Origin: Streptomyces sp. NRRL B-3428
GTDB lineage: Bacteria > Actinomycetota > Actinomycetes > Streptomycetales > Streptomycetaceae
Length of the DNA stretch: 64,000 nucleotides
NCBI GenBank assembly: GCA_000721375.1
Contig: JOGW01000015.1
Location: forward strand, 1-64,000
Direction: 5' to 3'
Shown in pieces: positions 23,881-31,473 of the stretch. Within the stretch, counting starts at the first letter, position 1. Each line of letters starts with the position of its first letter. The translations under genes were made by a program, and so were the position numbers. A model generated the notes under the pieces. The model made no database searches and was not told where the DNA came from. It saw only the letters and a list, made by a program, of their open reading frames with translations.

Positions 23881-25635
23881 ATGCAGATCCACAAGTACGA
23901 CACCGTCATCGTCGGCGCCGGCGGCGCCGGTATGCGCGCGGCCATCGAGGCCACCAAGCGCAGCCGCACCGCCGTGCTCACCAAGCTCTACCCCACGCGT
24001 TCCCACACCGGTGCGGCGCAGGGCGGCATGGCCGCCGCGCTCGCCAACGTGGAGGAGGACAACTGGGAGTGGCACACCTTCGACACGATCAAGGGCGGCG
24101 ACTACCTGGTCGACCAGGACGCCGCCGAGATCCTGGCGAAGGAGGCCATCGACGCGGTCCTCGACCTGGAGAAGATGGGCCTGCCGTTCGGCCGCACCCA
24201 GGAAGGCAAGATCGACCAGCGCCGCTTCGGTGGTCACAGCCGTAACCACGGCGAGGCCCCGGTCCGCCGCGCCTGCTACTCGGGCGACCGCACCGGCCAC
24301 ATGATCCTCCAGACGCTCTACCAGAACTGCATCAAGGAGGGCGTGGAGTTCTTCAACGAGTTCTACGTCCTCGATCAGCTCATCGTCGAAGAGGACGGCG
24401 TCAAGAAGAGCGCCGGCGTCGTCGCCTACGAGCTGGCCACCGGCGAGATCCACGTCTTCCAGGCGAAGTCCGTGATCTACGCGTCCGGCGGCACCGGCAA
24501 GTTCTTCAAGGTGACCTCCAACGCGCACACCCTCACCGGTGACGGCCAGGCGGCCTGCTACCGGCGCGGACTGCCGCTCGAGGACATGGAGTTCTTCCAG
24601 TTCCACCCGACCGGCATCTGGCGCATGGGCATCCTTCTCACGGAGGGCGCCCGCGGTGAGGGCGGCATCCTCCGTAACAAGGACGGCGAGCGCTTCATGG
24701 AGAAGTACGCGCCGGTCATGAAGGACCTCGCGTCGCGTGACGTCGTCTCGCGCGCCATCTACACCGAGATCCGCGAAGGCCGTGGCTGCGGTCCCGAGGG
24801 CGACCACGTCTACCTCGACCTGACCCACCTGCCGCCGGAGCAGCTGGACGCGAAGCTCCCGGACATCACCGAGTTCGCGCGTACGTACCTCGGTATCGAG
24901 CCGTACACGGACCCGATCCCGATCCAGCCCACCGCGCACTACGCGATGGGCGGCATCCCGACGAACGTCGAGGGTGAGGTCCTCTCGGACAACACCACCG
25001 TCGTTCCGGGTCTGTACGCGGCCGGCGAGGTCGCTTGCGTGTCCGTGCACGGTGCCAACCGCCTCGGCACCAACTCGCTGCTCGACATCAACGTCTTCGG
25101 TAAGCGCTCCGGTGTGGCCGCCGCCGAGTACTCGTCCAAGGTCGACTACATCGAGCTTCCCGAGGACCCGGCGTCGCTCGTCGTGGAGCAGGTCGAGCGG
25201 CTGCGGAACTCCACGGGCAACGAGCGCGTGGCGGACATCCGCAAGGAGCTGCAGGAGACCATGGACGCCAACGTCATGGTGTTCCGTACCGAGCAGACCA
25301 TCAAGACCGCCGTCGAGAAGATCGGCGAGCTGCGCGACCGCTACAAGAACGTGTCCATCCAGGACAAGGGCAAGCGCTTCAACACCGACCTCCTGGAGGC
25401 CATCGAGCTGGGCAACCTGCTCGACCTGGCCGAGGTCATGGCGGTCTCCGCGCTCGCGCGCAAGGAGTCCCGCGGCGGTCACTACCGCGAGGACTACCCG
25501 AACCGCGACGACGTCAACTTCATGCGCCACACCATGGCGTACCGCGAGGTCGGCGACGACGGCTCCGATTCCGTCCGCCTCGACTACAAGCCGGTCGTCA
25601 CGACCCGCTACCAGCCGATGGAGCGTAAGTACTGA
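23881..25635 (+). CDS. sdhA: Succinate dehydrogenase flavoprotein subunit SdhA
   Basis: A 584-aa catalytic subunit oxidising succinate to fumarate in the TCA cycle. VIVGAGGAGMRAAIEA binds FAD. RSHTGAAQGGMAAAL contains the His that covalently carries FAD in this family. QFHPTGIW, EGARGEGGILRN and HYAMGGIPTN are the dicarboxylate-site blocks, and GANRLGTNSLLD near 390 is conserved. Full length. ATG 23881; the stop overlaps sdhB (TGATG). Confidence 0.97.
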   Translation: MQIHKYDTVIVGAGGAGMRAAIEATKRSRTAVLTKLYPTRSHTGAAQGGMAAALANVEEDNWEWHTFDTIKGGDYLVDQDAAEILAKEAIDAVLDLEKMGLPFGRTQEGKIDQRRFGGHSRNHGEAPVRRACYSGDRTGHMILQTLYQNCIKEGVEFFNEFYVLDQLIVEEDGVKKSAGVVAYELATGEIHVFQAKSVIYASGGTGKFFKVTSNAHTLTGDGQAACYRRGLPLEDMEFFQFHPTGIWRMGILLTEGARGEGGILRNKDGERFMEKYAPVMKDLASRDVVSRAIYTEIREGRGCGPEGDHVYLDLTHLPPEQLDAKLPDITEFARTYLGIEPYTDPIPIQPTAHYAMGGIPTNVEGEVLSDNTTVVPGLYAAGEVACVSVHGANRLGTNSLLDINVFGKRSGVAAAEYSSKVDYIELPEDPASLVVEQVERLRNSTGNERVADIRKELQETMDANVMVFRTEQTIKTAVEKIGELRDRYKNVSIQDKGKRFNTDLLEAIELGNLLDLAEVMAVSALARKESRGGHYREDYPNRDDVNFMRHTMAYREVGDDGSDSVRLDYKPVVTTRYQPMERKY

Positions 25636-26393
25636 TGGCAACTCCCGTACTGGACAAGGTCGAGGCCGAGTCCGCAGCGTCGCCGTACATCACGGTCACC
25701 TTCCGTATCCGCCGCTTCAACCCGGAGATCTCCGAGGACGCGGTCTGGGAGGACTTCCGGATCGACATCGATCCGAAGGAGCGTGTGCTCGACGGTCTCC
25801 ACAAGATCAAGTGGGAGCAGGACGGCACGCTGACCTTCCGCCGCTCGTGCGCGCACGGCATCTGCGGCTCGGACGCGATGCGGATCAACGGCAAGAACAG
25901 GCTCGCCTGCAAGACGCTGATCAAGGACATCAACCCCGAGAAGCCGATCACGGTCGAGGCCATCAAGGGCCTCACCGTGCTCAAGGACCTCGTGGTCGAC
26001 ATGGAGCCGTTCTTCCAGGCGTACCGCGATGTCATGCCCTTCCTCATCACCAAGGGCAACGAGCCGACGCGTGAGCGGCTGCAGTCGCCCGAGGACCGCG
26101 AGCGCTTCGACGACACCACCAAGTGCATCCTGTGCGCCGCGTGCACGTCCTCGTGCCCGGTGTTCTGGAACGACGGGCAGTACTTCGGCCCGGCGGCGAT
26201 CGTCAACGCGCACCGCTTCATCTTCGACTCGCGCGACGAGGCCGGTGAGCAGCGCCTGGAGATCCTCAACGACCGTGACGGCGTATGGCGTTGCCGTACG
26301 ACCTTCAACTGCACGGACGCGTGCCCGCGTGGCATCGAGGTCACCAAGGCGATCCAGGAAGTGAAGCGGGCGCTGATCACGCGTCGCTTCTGA
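25635..26393 (+). CDS. sdhB: Succinate dehydrogenase iron-sulfur subunit SdhB
   Basis: A 252-aa electron-transfer subunit. The [2Fe-2S] cysteines are in RRSCAHGICGSDAM (C72, C77) and LAC (C92). The [4Fe-4S]/[3Fe-4S] ligands are in CILCAACTSSCPVF (about 160-170) and CRTTFNCTDACPRGI (about 218-230). It begins on the A of the sdhA stop codon (TGATG) and ends 22 bp before a strong hairpin, closing the operon. Passes electrons from SdhA FAD to the membrane quinone site. Confidence 0.97.
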   Translation: MATPVLDKVEAESAASPYITVTFRIRRFNPEISEDAVWEDFRIDIDPKERVLDGLHKIKWEQDGTLTFRRSCAHGICGSDAMRINGKNRLACKTLIKDINPEKPITVEAIKGLTVLKDLVVDMEPFFQAYRDVMPFLITKGNEPTRERLQSPEDRERFDDTTKCILCAACTSSCPVFWNDGQYFGPAAIVNAHRFIFDSRDEAGEQRLEILNDRDGVWRCRTTFNCTDACPRGIEVTKAIQEVKRALITRRF

Positions 26394-26415
26394 GCTTCTT
26401 CTCTCGTACGAGGCC

Positions 26416-26451
26416 GAGGGCCCCGTCTCCTGTTCGGGAGGCGGGGCCCTC
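26416..26451 (+). terminator. Terminator of the sdhCDAB operon
   Basis: GAGGGCCCCGTCTCC (26416-26430) pairs with GGAGGCGGGGCCCTC (26437-26451): 15 bp with a single wobble and a 6-nt loop, right after sdhB. Confidence 0.92.
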
Positions 26452-26496
26452 GCGCGTCCTGGGGGTCCGCGGGCGCCGCGGCCCTAATCTGACGGC

Positions 26497-26889
26497 ATGT
26501 CACTTGAACTGCTCGGCTTCGACAACGTCCTCTTCCCCGTGGGGGATCTCGCCGAGGCGGTGGACTTCTACGAGCGGGCCGGGTTTCCGATCGCCTTCCG
26601 GATCGATGAGCTCGGGATCGCGATGCTGAAGGTCGGCGCGGAGACACCCGGCGTGCTGCTGCGGCAGGAGGACGGGATGCCGCACCGGCCCGAGGGGCAG
26701 TGGGCGACCCGGGTCTGGCTGGAGGTGCCGGACGCCCGCAAGGCCGCCGTGGAGCTGACCTCGGCCGGGATCGTGCCGGGGCAGCCGTTCTCCGTGTCGA
26801 CGGGCTGGACCGTCGAGCTGACCGATCCCTGGGGCAATGTCATCGGGTTCACGGACTACTCCAAGAGGCCGGAGCTGGCCAGGAGTTGA
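26497..26889 (+). CDS. VOC-superfamily (glyoxalase/dioxygenase-like) protein
   Basis: A 130-aa protein with the paired beta-alpha-beta-beta-beta pattern of the vicinal oxygen chelate fold (NVLFPVGDLAEAVDFYERAG, then PGVLLRQEDG, VWLEVPDARKAAVELTSAGI, VELTDPWGNVIGFTDYSK). Family members are metalloenzymes or antibiotic-binding proteins; metal ligands cannot be assigned with confidence. TAATCT at 26485-26490 lies six bases before ATG 26497 and there is no ribosome site, so a leaderless transcript is likely. Monocistronic. Confidence 0.85.
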   Translation: MSLELLGFDNVLFPVGDLAEAVDFYERAGFPIAFRIDELGIAMLKVGAETPGVLLRQEDGMPHRPEGQWATRVWLEVPDARKAAVELTSAGIVPGQPFSVSTGWTVELTDPWGNVIGFTDYSKRPELARS

Positions 26890-26894
26890 GCCGA

Positions 26895-26941
26895 CTCAGG
26901 GAGTCGACTTCAGGGAGTCGGCTCAGGGAGTCGGATCAGGG
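26895..26941. repeat. 13-14-bp direct repeats with hairpin potential between convergent genes
   Basis: CTCAGGGAGTCG recurs at 26895, 26909 and 26922 with a decayed fourth copy at 26935. GCCGACTC (26890-26897) can also pair with GAGTCGGC (26915-26922), so the array may double as a bidirectional terminator. The fourth copy contains the stop codon (TCA 26936-26938) of the minus-strand gene. Confidence 0.85.
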
Positions 26942-28852
26942 ACGCAGCGCCCGTACGCGCGTGAGTGTGCCGCTCGTGCAGACGGACAGGATCGTGCCCG
27001 AGGCCTGGTCGCGCAGCAGCGTCCGGGTTCCCGGGCACGGTGAACCGGCCGTGTCCACCGGCGTCTGCTCCACCAGCCGCGTGCCGGTCCGCGTCTTCGC
27101 GGACTCCTGGCGCAGCAGGTGGATCCGGCCCGAGGTGGTCTGTACGAGGTAGTACGCCTGCCGGTGGATGTCGATGTTCTCGGTCCTCACCTCGACGATC
27201 GACTCGGCCTGCTCGCCCTTGCCGAGCCGGTACAGATCCTGTCGCTTCATGTCGTACGCGTCGATCAGCCGGATCCCGTCCGCGGCGGGCAGGAGCAGGA
27301 CGTCGCTCAGACCGGACACCGCTCCCGGCTGCCCGCCCGGTACGCCGGGGACGGCGGTCCAGGTGACCGCGGAGTCATACCCGTAGCGCAGACCGATGCG
27401 ACCCACCCACATCCGGTTCATGCCGCACGTGTCCTCCACCGTGACGATCGCAACGTCCCTGACGTCCACTGCGGTCGCGGCCCAGCCGGGCTCGCAACCG
27501 GGGGGCGGCGGGACGGTCAACTCGGGCCTGCTGTCGAACAGCAGCGGCGGCAGCGCACTGTCCGCGCGCGGCGGCTCCCGCAGTTCCACCGCGCTGAGCT
27601 GCCCCTCCGCACAACGGGAGATCAGCATCGTGCCAGGGTCGCGCGGGCCGCTCTGGTCGACGACATAGCCGCAGCCCGAGCCCCGGTCGTCCGCCCGCCC
27701 GACGATCGCCGCGTCCGTGCGGTCCACGGCGAGCAGACCGGAGTTCCGGTTTCTCACATAGGCGAGTTCGGCCCCTGGCAGGGTGACCACCTTCGGTGGA
27801 TCGTCCCCCTGGGCCGTGGCCGTGATGAACTGCCAGCCGTCGGGCCACCCGGTCGTCACGGCCGCCGGCAGCGGTGAACGTCCGCGCACCGACCCGTCGT
27901 ACGAGTCGAGTGCGGTCAGCCACTCTCCGTGGATCACCAGGACCGCACATCCCTCGCTGACGGCCACCTGATGCACGCCGCCCGGGTCGCGCACGGTGAA
28001 GCGCCAGCGCTGCTTGCCGGTCGCGGCGTCGAGACCGAGGACGGCCGAGCCTCTACCCTCCGACTCGAAGCCGACCAGGGTGCCCCGGAAGAGCTGATCG
28101 TCGCCGTCGCGCTCGCCGTTGCCGCAGACACTGAGCCCCACCGGGTTCGGGAACTCACGGTTCCAGGTCTCGCCCGCCGACGCCCGCGGAAACTCGGCGC
28201 GATCCTCCGCGGCCCCGCTGTCCCGCTCCCCCTCCGGCACGGTCTGCGACTCGACGCGCGGGGGCTTCGGCCCGTACTCGGTGCGCAGTTGGTACGCGAA
28301 CAGGAACGCGCCCGTACCGAACAGGCCGCCCATGCACGCGCCCACGAGCAGCAGCGCGCCGAGCATACGGACACGGCGGCGCAGGGCGCGGTGCGGGCGG
28401 GATGCCCCGAGGGCGAGCCACGGGTCGGAGCGCCGGATGAGCGGTGCGCACAACAGGGCCGCCGCCGCACAGCACAGACAGGCCGCCAGTGGCGCCTGGG
28501 CGCGGCCGCGCGCCTCGTCGCCGACGTACTCGAAGAACCCGAAGAGCGCGCCGAGCGTCGCCGTGAAGGCGGCGGCCCGGGCTCCGTCCTGTGAACCGAG
28601 ACCGAGGAGCAGGGCGACCACCGTGGCCGCCGCGAAGACCCGCGTCATCCAGTAGGCCGTGCCGAAGCCCGCGCTCCAGTCGGCGGGCACCGGCAGGAAT
28701 ACGACCAGGAGCGCGAGCACGAGCACCGCGCCGGGCAGCAGGGCCGTGGACGGCGAGGCGAGCGGGCGTGGCCGGCCGGCGGGCTCGGGTGGTGCCACGT
28801 GCACGATGTGCGGCTTGCTCGGCCTGGCACGTTCCGTGCTGTCGCGTTCCAT
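26936..28852 (-). CDS. Membrane-anchored PQQ-type beta-propeller protein
   Basis: A 638-aa protein. A cytosolic N-terminus of about 30 residues precedes five or so membrane helices (LLPGAVLVLALLVVFLPV; VFAAATVVALLLGLGS; LGALLLVGACMGGLFG). The outer domain from about residue 220 has PQQ-like blade repeats (VLGLDAATGKQRWRFTV, WLTALDSYDGSVRG, LLAVDRTDAAIVGR). It probably senses or scaffolds at the cell surface; no enzyme motif is evident. ATG 28852 (MERDSTERA) is preferred; the frame opens ten codons earlier. Its promoter faces the palindromes at 28945-29002. Confidence 0.82.
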   Translation of the reverse strand: MERDSTERARPSKPHIVHVAPPEPAGRPRPLASPSTALLPGAVLVLALLVVFLPVPADWSAGFGTAYWMTRVFAAATVVALLLGLGSQDGARAAAFTATLGALFGFFEYVGDEARGRAQAPLAACLCCAAAALLCAPLIRRSDPWLALGASRPHRALRRRVRMLGALLLVGACMGGLFGTGAFLFAYQLRTEYGPKPPRVESQTVPEGERDSGAAEDRAEFPRASAGETWNREFPNPVGLSVCGNGERDGDDQLFRGTLVGFESEGRGSAVLGLDAATGKQRWRFTVRDPGGVHQVAVSEGCAVLVIHGEWLTALDSYDGSVRGRSPLPAAVTTGWPDGWQFITATAQGDDPPKVVTLPGAELAYVRNRNSGLLAVDRTDAAIVGRADDRGSGCGYVVDQSGPRDPGTMLISRCAEGQLSAVELREPPRADSALPPLLFDSRPELTVPPPPGCEPGWAATAVDVRDVAIVTVEDTCGMNRMWVGRIGLRYGYDSAVTWTAVPGVPGGQPGAVSGLSDVLLLPAADGIRLIDAYDMKRQDLYRLGKGEQAESIVEVRTENIDIHRQAYYLVQTTSGRIHLLRQESAKTRTGTRLVEQTPVDTAGSPCPGTRTLLRDQASGTILSVCTSGTLTRVRALRP

Positions 28853-28944
28853 GCTGTCGCCACCCCCGTAGACGCCGCACATCCCGTTCCAGAGACGGGC
28901 GTTGGGTGCCGAGGGGTTCCTTCCGTCTGCACGGCCCCCCAGGC

Positions 28945-29002
28945 TTGAACGCGTTCAAAACTGTCGCTACAGTCATCACCACAAGGTTTTGAACGCGTTC
29001 AA
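28945..29002 (+). promoter_or_regulatory. Promoter bracketed by two identical palindromes TTGAACGCGTTCAA
   Basis: The perfect 14-bp palindrome occurs at 28945-28958 and 28989-29002, centres 44 bp apart. The first overlaps a -35 (TTGAAC 28945-28950) which is 17 bp from TACAGT (28968-28973), close to the vegetative consensus; the second lies just past the expected start point. This is a textbook repression layout. The TetR gene ending the downstream operon is the natural candidate regulator; the divergent beta-propeller gene may also be affected. Confidence 0.82.
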
Positions 29003-29071
29003 GGAAGCGTTCGGAGCCGCCGGCCGCGGCATGCGCGGGCGGTTCTGCGAGGAAAGGGGATGGGGAGAGCC

Positions 29072-29497
29072 ATGGACCTCACAGTCGTCGCCTACGTCAT
29101 CTATCTGGCCATCAGCATCGGCCTGACCGTGTGGGTGGCCCGCACGCTCAGCCGCAACGGGCGGATCTTCCTCAGCGACGTACTGCGGGGGAACGAGAAG
29201 CTCGCCGAGGCGGTCAACCACCTGCTGGTCGTGGGCTTCTATCTCGTCAATCTCGGGTTCGTGGCGCTCTATCTGAACGCCGACGACCTGATCGCCGACG
29301 CGCGGGGGGTCTTCGAGGCGCTGTCGGTGAAGCTCGGGGTGGTGCTGCTGGTACTCGGGGTCATGCACCTCGGCAACGTCTGGGTCCTGAACAAGATCCG
29401 GCGCCGGGGACTCATGGAGCGCGAGCAGCTGCCGCCCGTACCGCCGCAGGGGTTCAGCGGCGACCAGGGTGCGTGGGCGGCACCCCAGGGGGCCTGA
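29072..29497 (+). CDS. Integral membrane protein of unknown function (141 aa)
   Basis: Three or four membrane segments (VVAYVIYLAISIGLTVWVA; HLLVVGFYLVNLGFVALYL; LGVVLLVLGVMHLGNVWVL) and a Pro/Gln-rich C-terminus. A conserved-looking RTLSRNGRIFL-x-DVLRGNEKLAEAVNHLL loop links helices 1 and 2. ATG 29072 has GGGGAG five bases upstream; ATG 29060 would place that site inside the gene. First gene of a three-gene operon with the DCC-family protein and TetR regulator, under the dual-palindrome promoter. Confidence 0.8.
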   Translation: MDLTVVAYVIYLAISIGLTVWVARTLSRNGRIFLSDVLRGNEKLAEAVNHLLVVGFYLVNLGFVALYLNADDLIADARGVFEALSVKLGVVLLVLGVMHLGNVWVLNKIRRRGLMEREQLPPVPPQGFSGDQGAWAAPQGA

Positions 29498-29500
29498 GCG

Positions 29501-30076
29501 ATGGGGACCGCTCAGGAGCGGGGGGACCGGAGCGGGGCTCCGGGGCACGGGGGCCGGGGCGCTGCTCCGGAGCAGGGGGGCCGGGGCGCTGCGTACGCCC
29601 CGGTCCGCCGGCTGACCGTGCTGTACGACGCGGAGTGCTCGCTGTGCACATGGGTGCGGAACTGGCTCGTGAAGCAGCGGCAGTTGGTGCCGCTGGATCT
29701 CGTGCCCGCCGGGTCGCAGGAGGCACAGCGCCGGTTTCCGGGGATCGATCACCGGCGGACGCTGGACGAGATCACCGTCGTAGGGGACGGCGGGCAGGTC
29801 TACCAAGGTTCTGCGGCCTGGGTGGTGTGCCTGTGGGCGCTGGCCGAGCACCGGCCGATGGCGCACCGGATGGCGACGCCGACGGGGGCGCTGCTCGCGC
29901 GGGGTGCGCTGCTCGCGGCGGCCAAGTACCGCGGGGCGCAGTGGCGGGCAGCGACCGGTCAGGGCTGGGGCGGCGGGGTGTACCGGCGGGCCGACGGCTG
30001 GACCTACCACCCGCAGTACGGCTGGTCGTACACCCGGCCGCAGGCATGTGACTCCGGACGCTGCACGAGTGGTTAG
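29501..30076 (+). CDS. DCC-family (DUF393) thiol-disulfide oxidoreductase-like protein
   Basis: A 191-aa protein. After a Gly/Arg-rich, repetitive N-terminus (about 40 aa) comes LTVLYDAECSLCTWVRNWL, the defining DxxCxxC motif of the DCC family. It is followed by DLVPAGSQEAQRRFPGI and the VYQGSAAWVVCLWAL block. The C-terminus (WTYHPQYGWSYTRP) is aromatic. These proteins have a thioredoxin-like fold; their redox partners are mostly unknown. ATG 29501 lies three bases after the membrane protein stop. Confidence 0.85.
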   Translation: MGTAQERGDRSGAPGHGGRGAAPEQGGRGAAYAPVRRLTVLYDAECSLCTWVRNWLVKQRQLVPLDLVPAGSQEAQRRFPGIDHRRTLDEITVVGDGGQVYQGSAAWVVCLWALAEHRPMAHRMATPTGALLARGALLAAAKYRGAQWRAATGQGWGGGVYRRADGWTYHPQYGWSYTRPQACDSGRCTSG

Positions 30077-30108
30077 GCTCGGGGACCGTGCCAGCAGGGA
30101 AAGAGACC

Positions 30109-30909
30109 ATGAGCGAGCGGACCGCCGAGCTGAACAGCGAGCAGCCGAAGAGTGAGCAGCCGAAGGCTGAGCAGCCCAAGAGCGAACAGCCCAAGAGCGA
30201 GCAGACTCGGACGCTGATCCTGGAGACCGCCATGCGGCTCTTCCAGGAGCGTGGGTACGACAAGACCACGATGCGGGCCATCGCCAAGGAGGCGGGGGTC
30301 TCCGTGGGCAACGCGTACTACTACTTCGCCGGCAAAGAGCATCTGATCCAGGGCTTCTACGACCGGATCGCCGCCGAACACGAGGCCGCCGTGCGGCCGG
30401 TGCTCGACCGGGAGACCGATCTGGAGAAGCGGATCTCCGGGGTGCTGCGGGCGTGGCTGGAGATCGCGGAGCCGTATCACGAGTTCGCGGCGCAGTTCTT
30501 CAAGAACGCCGCGGATCCGGACTCCCCGCTCAGTCCCTTCTCGACCGATTCGGCGCATGCGCGGGAGGCGGCGATCGCCGTGCACCGCGAGCTGCTCGCC
30601 GGGTCGAAGGCGAAGATCCCGGACGAACTCAAGGACATCCTCCCCGAGATGCTCTGGCTCTCCCAGATGGGCCTCGTCCTGTACTGGGTGTTCGACCGCT
30701 CCCCCGGCCGCGAGCGCTGCTACCGGCTCGCGGATCGGGGGGCGAAGCTCACGACGCGCGGAGTGGCCCTTGCCCGTTTCCGGGTGCTGCGCCCGCTCGT
30801 ACGCGAGGTCCATGAACTGTTCGTGGACTTCCTGCCGGGGATGACGGACGAGAACGCCGCCGACTCCTCCGACTCCTCCGGCGCAAAACCCGCAACCACC
30901 AAGAGCTGA
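30109..30909 (+). CDS. TetR-family regulator with repetitive N-terminal extension
   Basis: A 266-aa regulator. Residues 1-34 are a hydrophilic extension of five near-identical pentapeptides (SEQPK type). The HTH is MRLFQERGYDKTTMRAIAK and VSVGNAYYYFAGKEHLIQGF (about 45-90), and a long alpha-helical ligand domain follows. ATG 30109 has GGGA/AAGAGA upstream; GTG 30088 is possible. It ends an operon whose promoter carries two perfect 14-bp palindromes, so negative autoregulation with the membrane protein and DCC gene is likely. Ligand unknown. Confidence 0.87.
   Translation: MSERTAELNSEQPKSEQPKAEQPKSEQPKSEQTRTLILETAMRLFQERGYDKTTMRAIAKEAGVSVGNAYYYFAGKEHLIQGFYDRIAAEHEAAVRPVLDRETDLEKRISGVLRAWLEIAEPYHEFAAQFFKNAADPDSPLSPFSTDSAHAREAAIAVHRELLAGSKAKIPDELKDILPEMLWLSQMGLVLYWVFDRSPGRERCYRLADRGAKLTTRGVALARFRVLRPLVREVHELFVDFLPGMTDENAADSSDSSGAKPATTKS
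30136..30210. repeat. Five tandem 15-bp units encoding the TetR N-terminal extension
   Basis: Units such as AGCGAGCAGCCGAAG repeat in frame at 30136, 30151, 30166, 30181 and 30196, encoding SEQPK/AEQPK. Length preserves the frame. Confidence 0.9.
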
Positions 30910-30953
30910 CCCGCTCAGAGGGCCGGCTCCGGCCCTACTGAGAGGTCTTCGCG

Positions 30954-31136
30954 ATGTTGCTCGTTGCCGCGCTCATCTTTCTGCTCGTCGCCTTCGTCAT
31001 TGCGGGGCTGATCGGCGCGCTCTGTACGGCGCTGGCCCGGATGGCCGGCGCGAGCCCGGGCTGGACCATCGCCGTGGGCCTGCTGAGCGCACCCGTCTCC
31101 CTTGCCTTCCTCTTCATGATCATGGCCTCGGGATGA
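30954..31136 (+). CDS. Tiny membrane protein A (60 aa)
   Basis: ATG 30954 begins MLLVAALIFLLVAFVIAGL. Two hydrophobic segments (about 1-28 and 38-58) are joined by a short basic turn. GAGAGG lies about 12 bases upstream in a leader that closely resembles the leader of the next small gene. A duplicated pair is likely. No family known to me. It follows the TetR gene by 44 bp. Confidence 0.72.
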   Translation: MLLVAALIFLLVAFVIAGLIGALCTALARMAGASPGWTIAVGLLSAPVSLAFLFMIMASG

Positions 31137-31257
31137 GGCGCTCGCGAGGACTCGGTCCAGGGGGCGGAGGTCGGCGTGGGACGCAGACCGGAGCCCGGCA
31201 CCACCACGAGCCGACCCGGTCACAGGACCGGCCCAGCCCTACCGAAAGGTCATCGCG

Positions 31258-31467
31258 ATGATGCTCATCGGCATGTTGTTCCTGCTGACCCTCGCCGTTC
31301 TCGCCCTCGGCGCGCTGGCGTTCCTCGGCTACCTCCTGCTCATGGTCGTCCTCTCCGCCGCGGCGGGCGCCTGGACCCGGCCGAAGGTGGGCTGGCTGCT
31401 CGCCGCCGTCACCATCGGGACGCCGCTCGTGATCGTGGGCGGCGCGATCCTGGCCGTGGCTGTCTGA
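31258..31467 (+). CDS. Tiny membrane protein B (69 aa), sister of the gene at 30954
   Basis: Begins MMLIGMLFLLTLAVLALGAL at 31258 (or ATG 31261), with two hydrophobic segments separated by TRPKVGW. The leader (GACCCGGTCACAGGACCGGC ... CGAAAGGTCATCGCG) parallels the one before gene A (GACCCGCTCAGAGGGCCGGC ... TGAGAGGTCTTCGCG), and both proteins open with a Met-Leu-hydrophobic run, supporting duplication and real translation. It ends six bases before the convergent DUF4132 gene. Confidence 0.7.
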   Translation: MMLIGMLFLLTLAVLALGALAFLGYLLLMVVLSAAAGAWTRPKVGWLLAAVTIGTPLVIVGGAILAVAV

Positions 31468-31473
31468 GCGCCT

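Noticed and set aside
23860..25641. Long minus-strand open frame opposite sdhA
   Set aside because: Composition (Val/Leu/Arg/Asp-rich without domains) and complete overlap with sdhA mark it as a GC-bias shadow.
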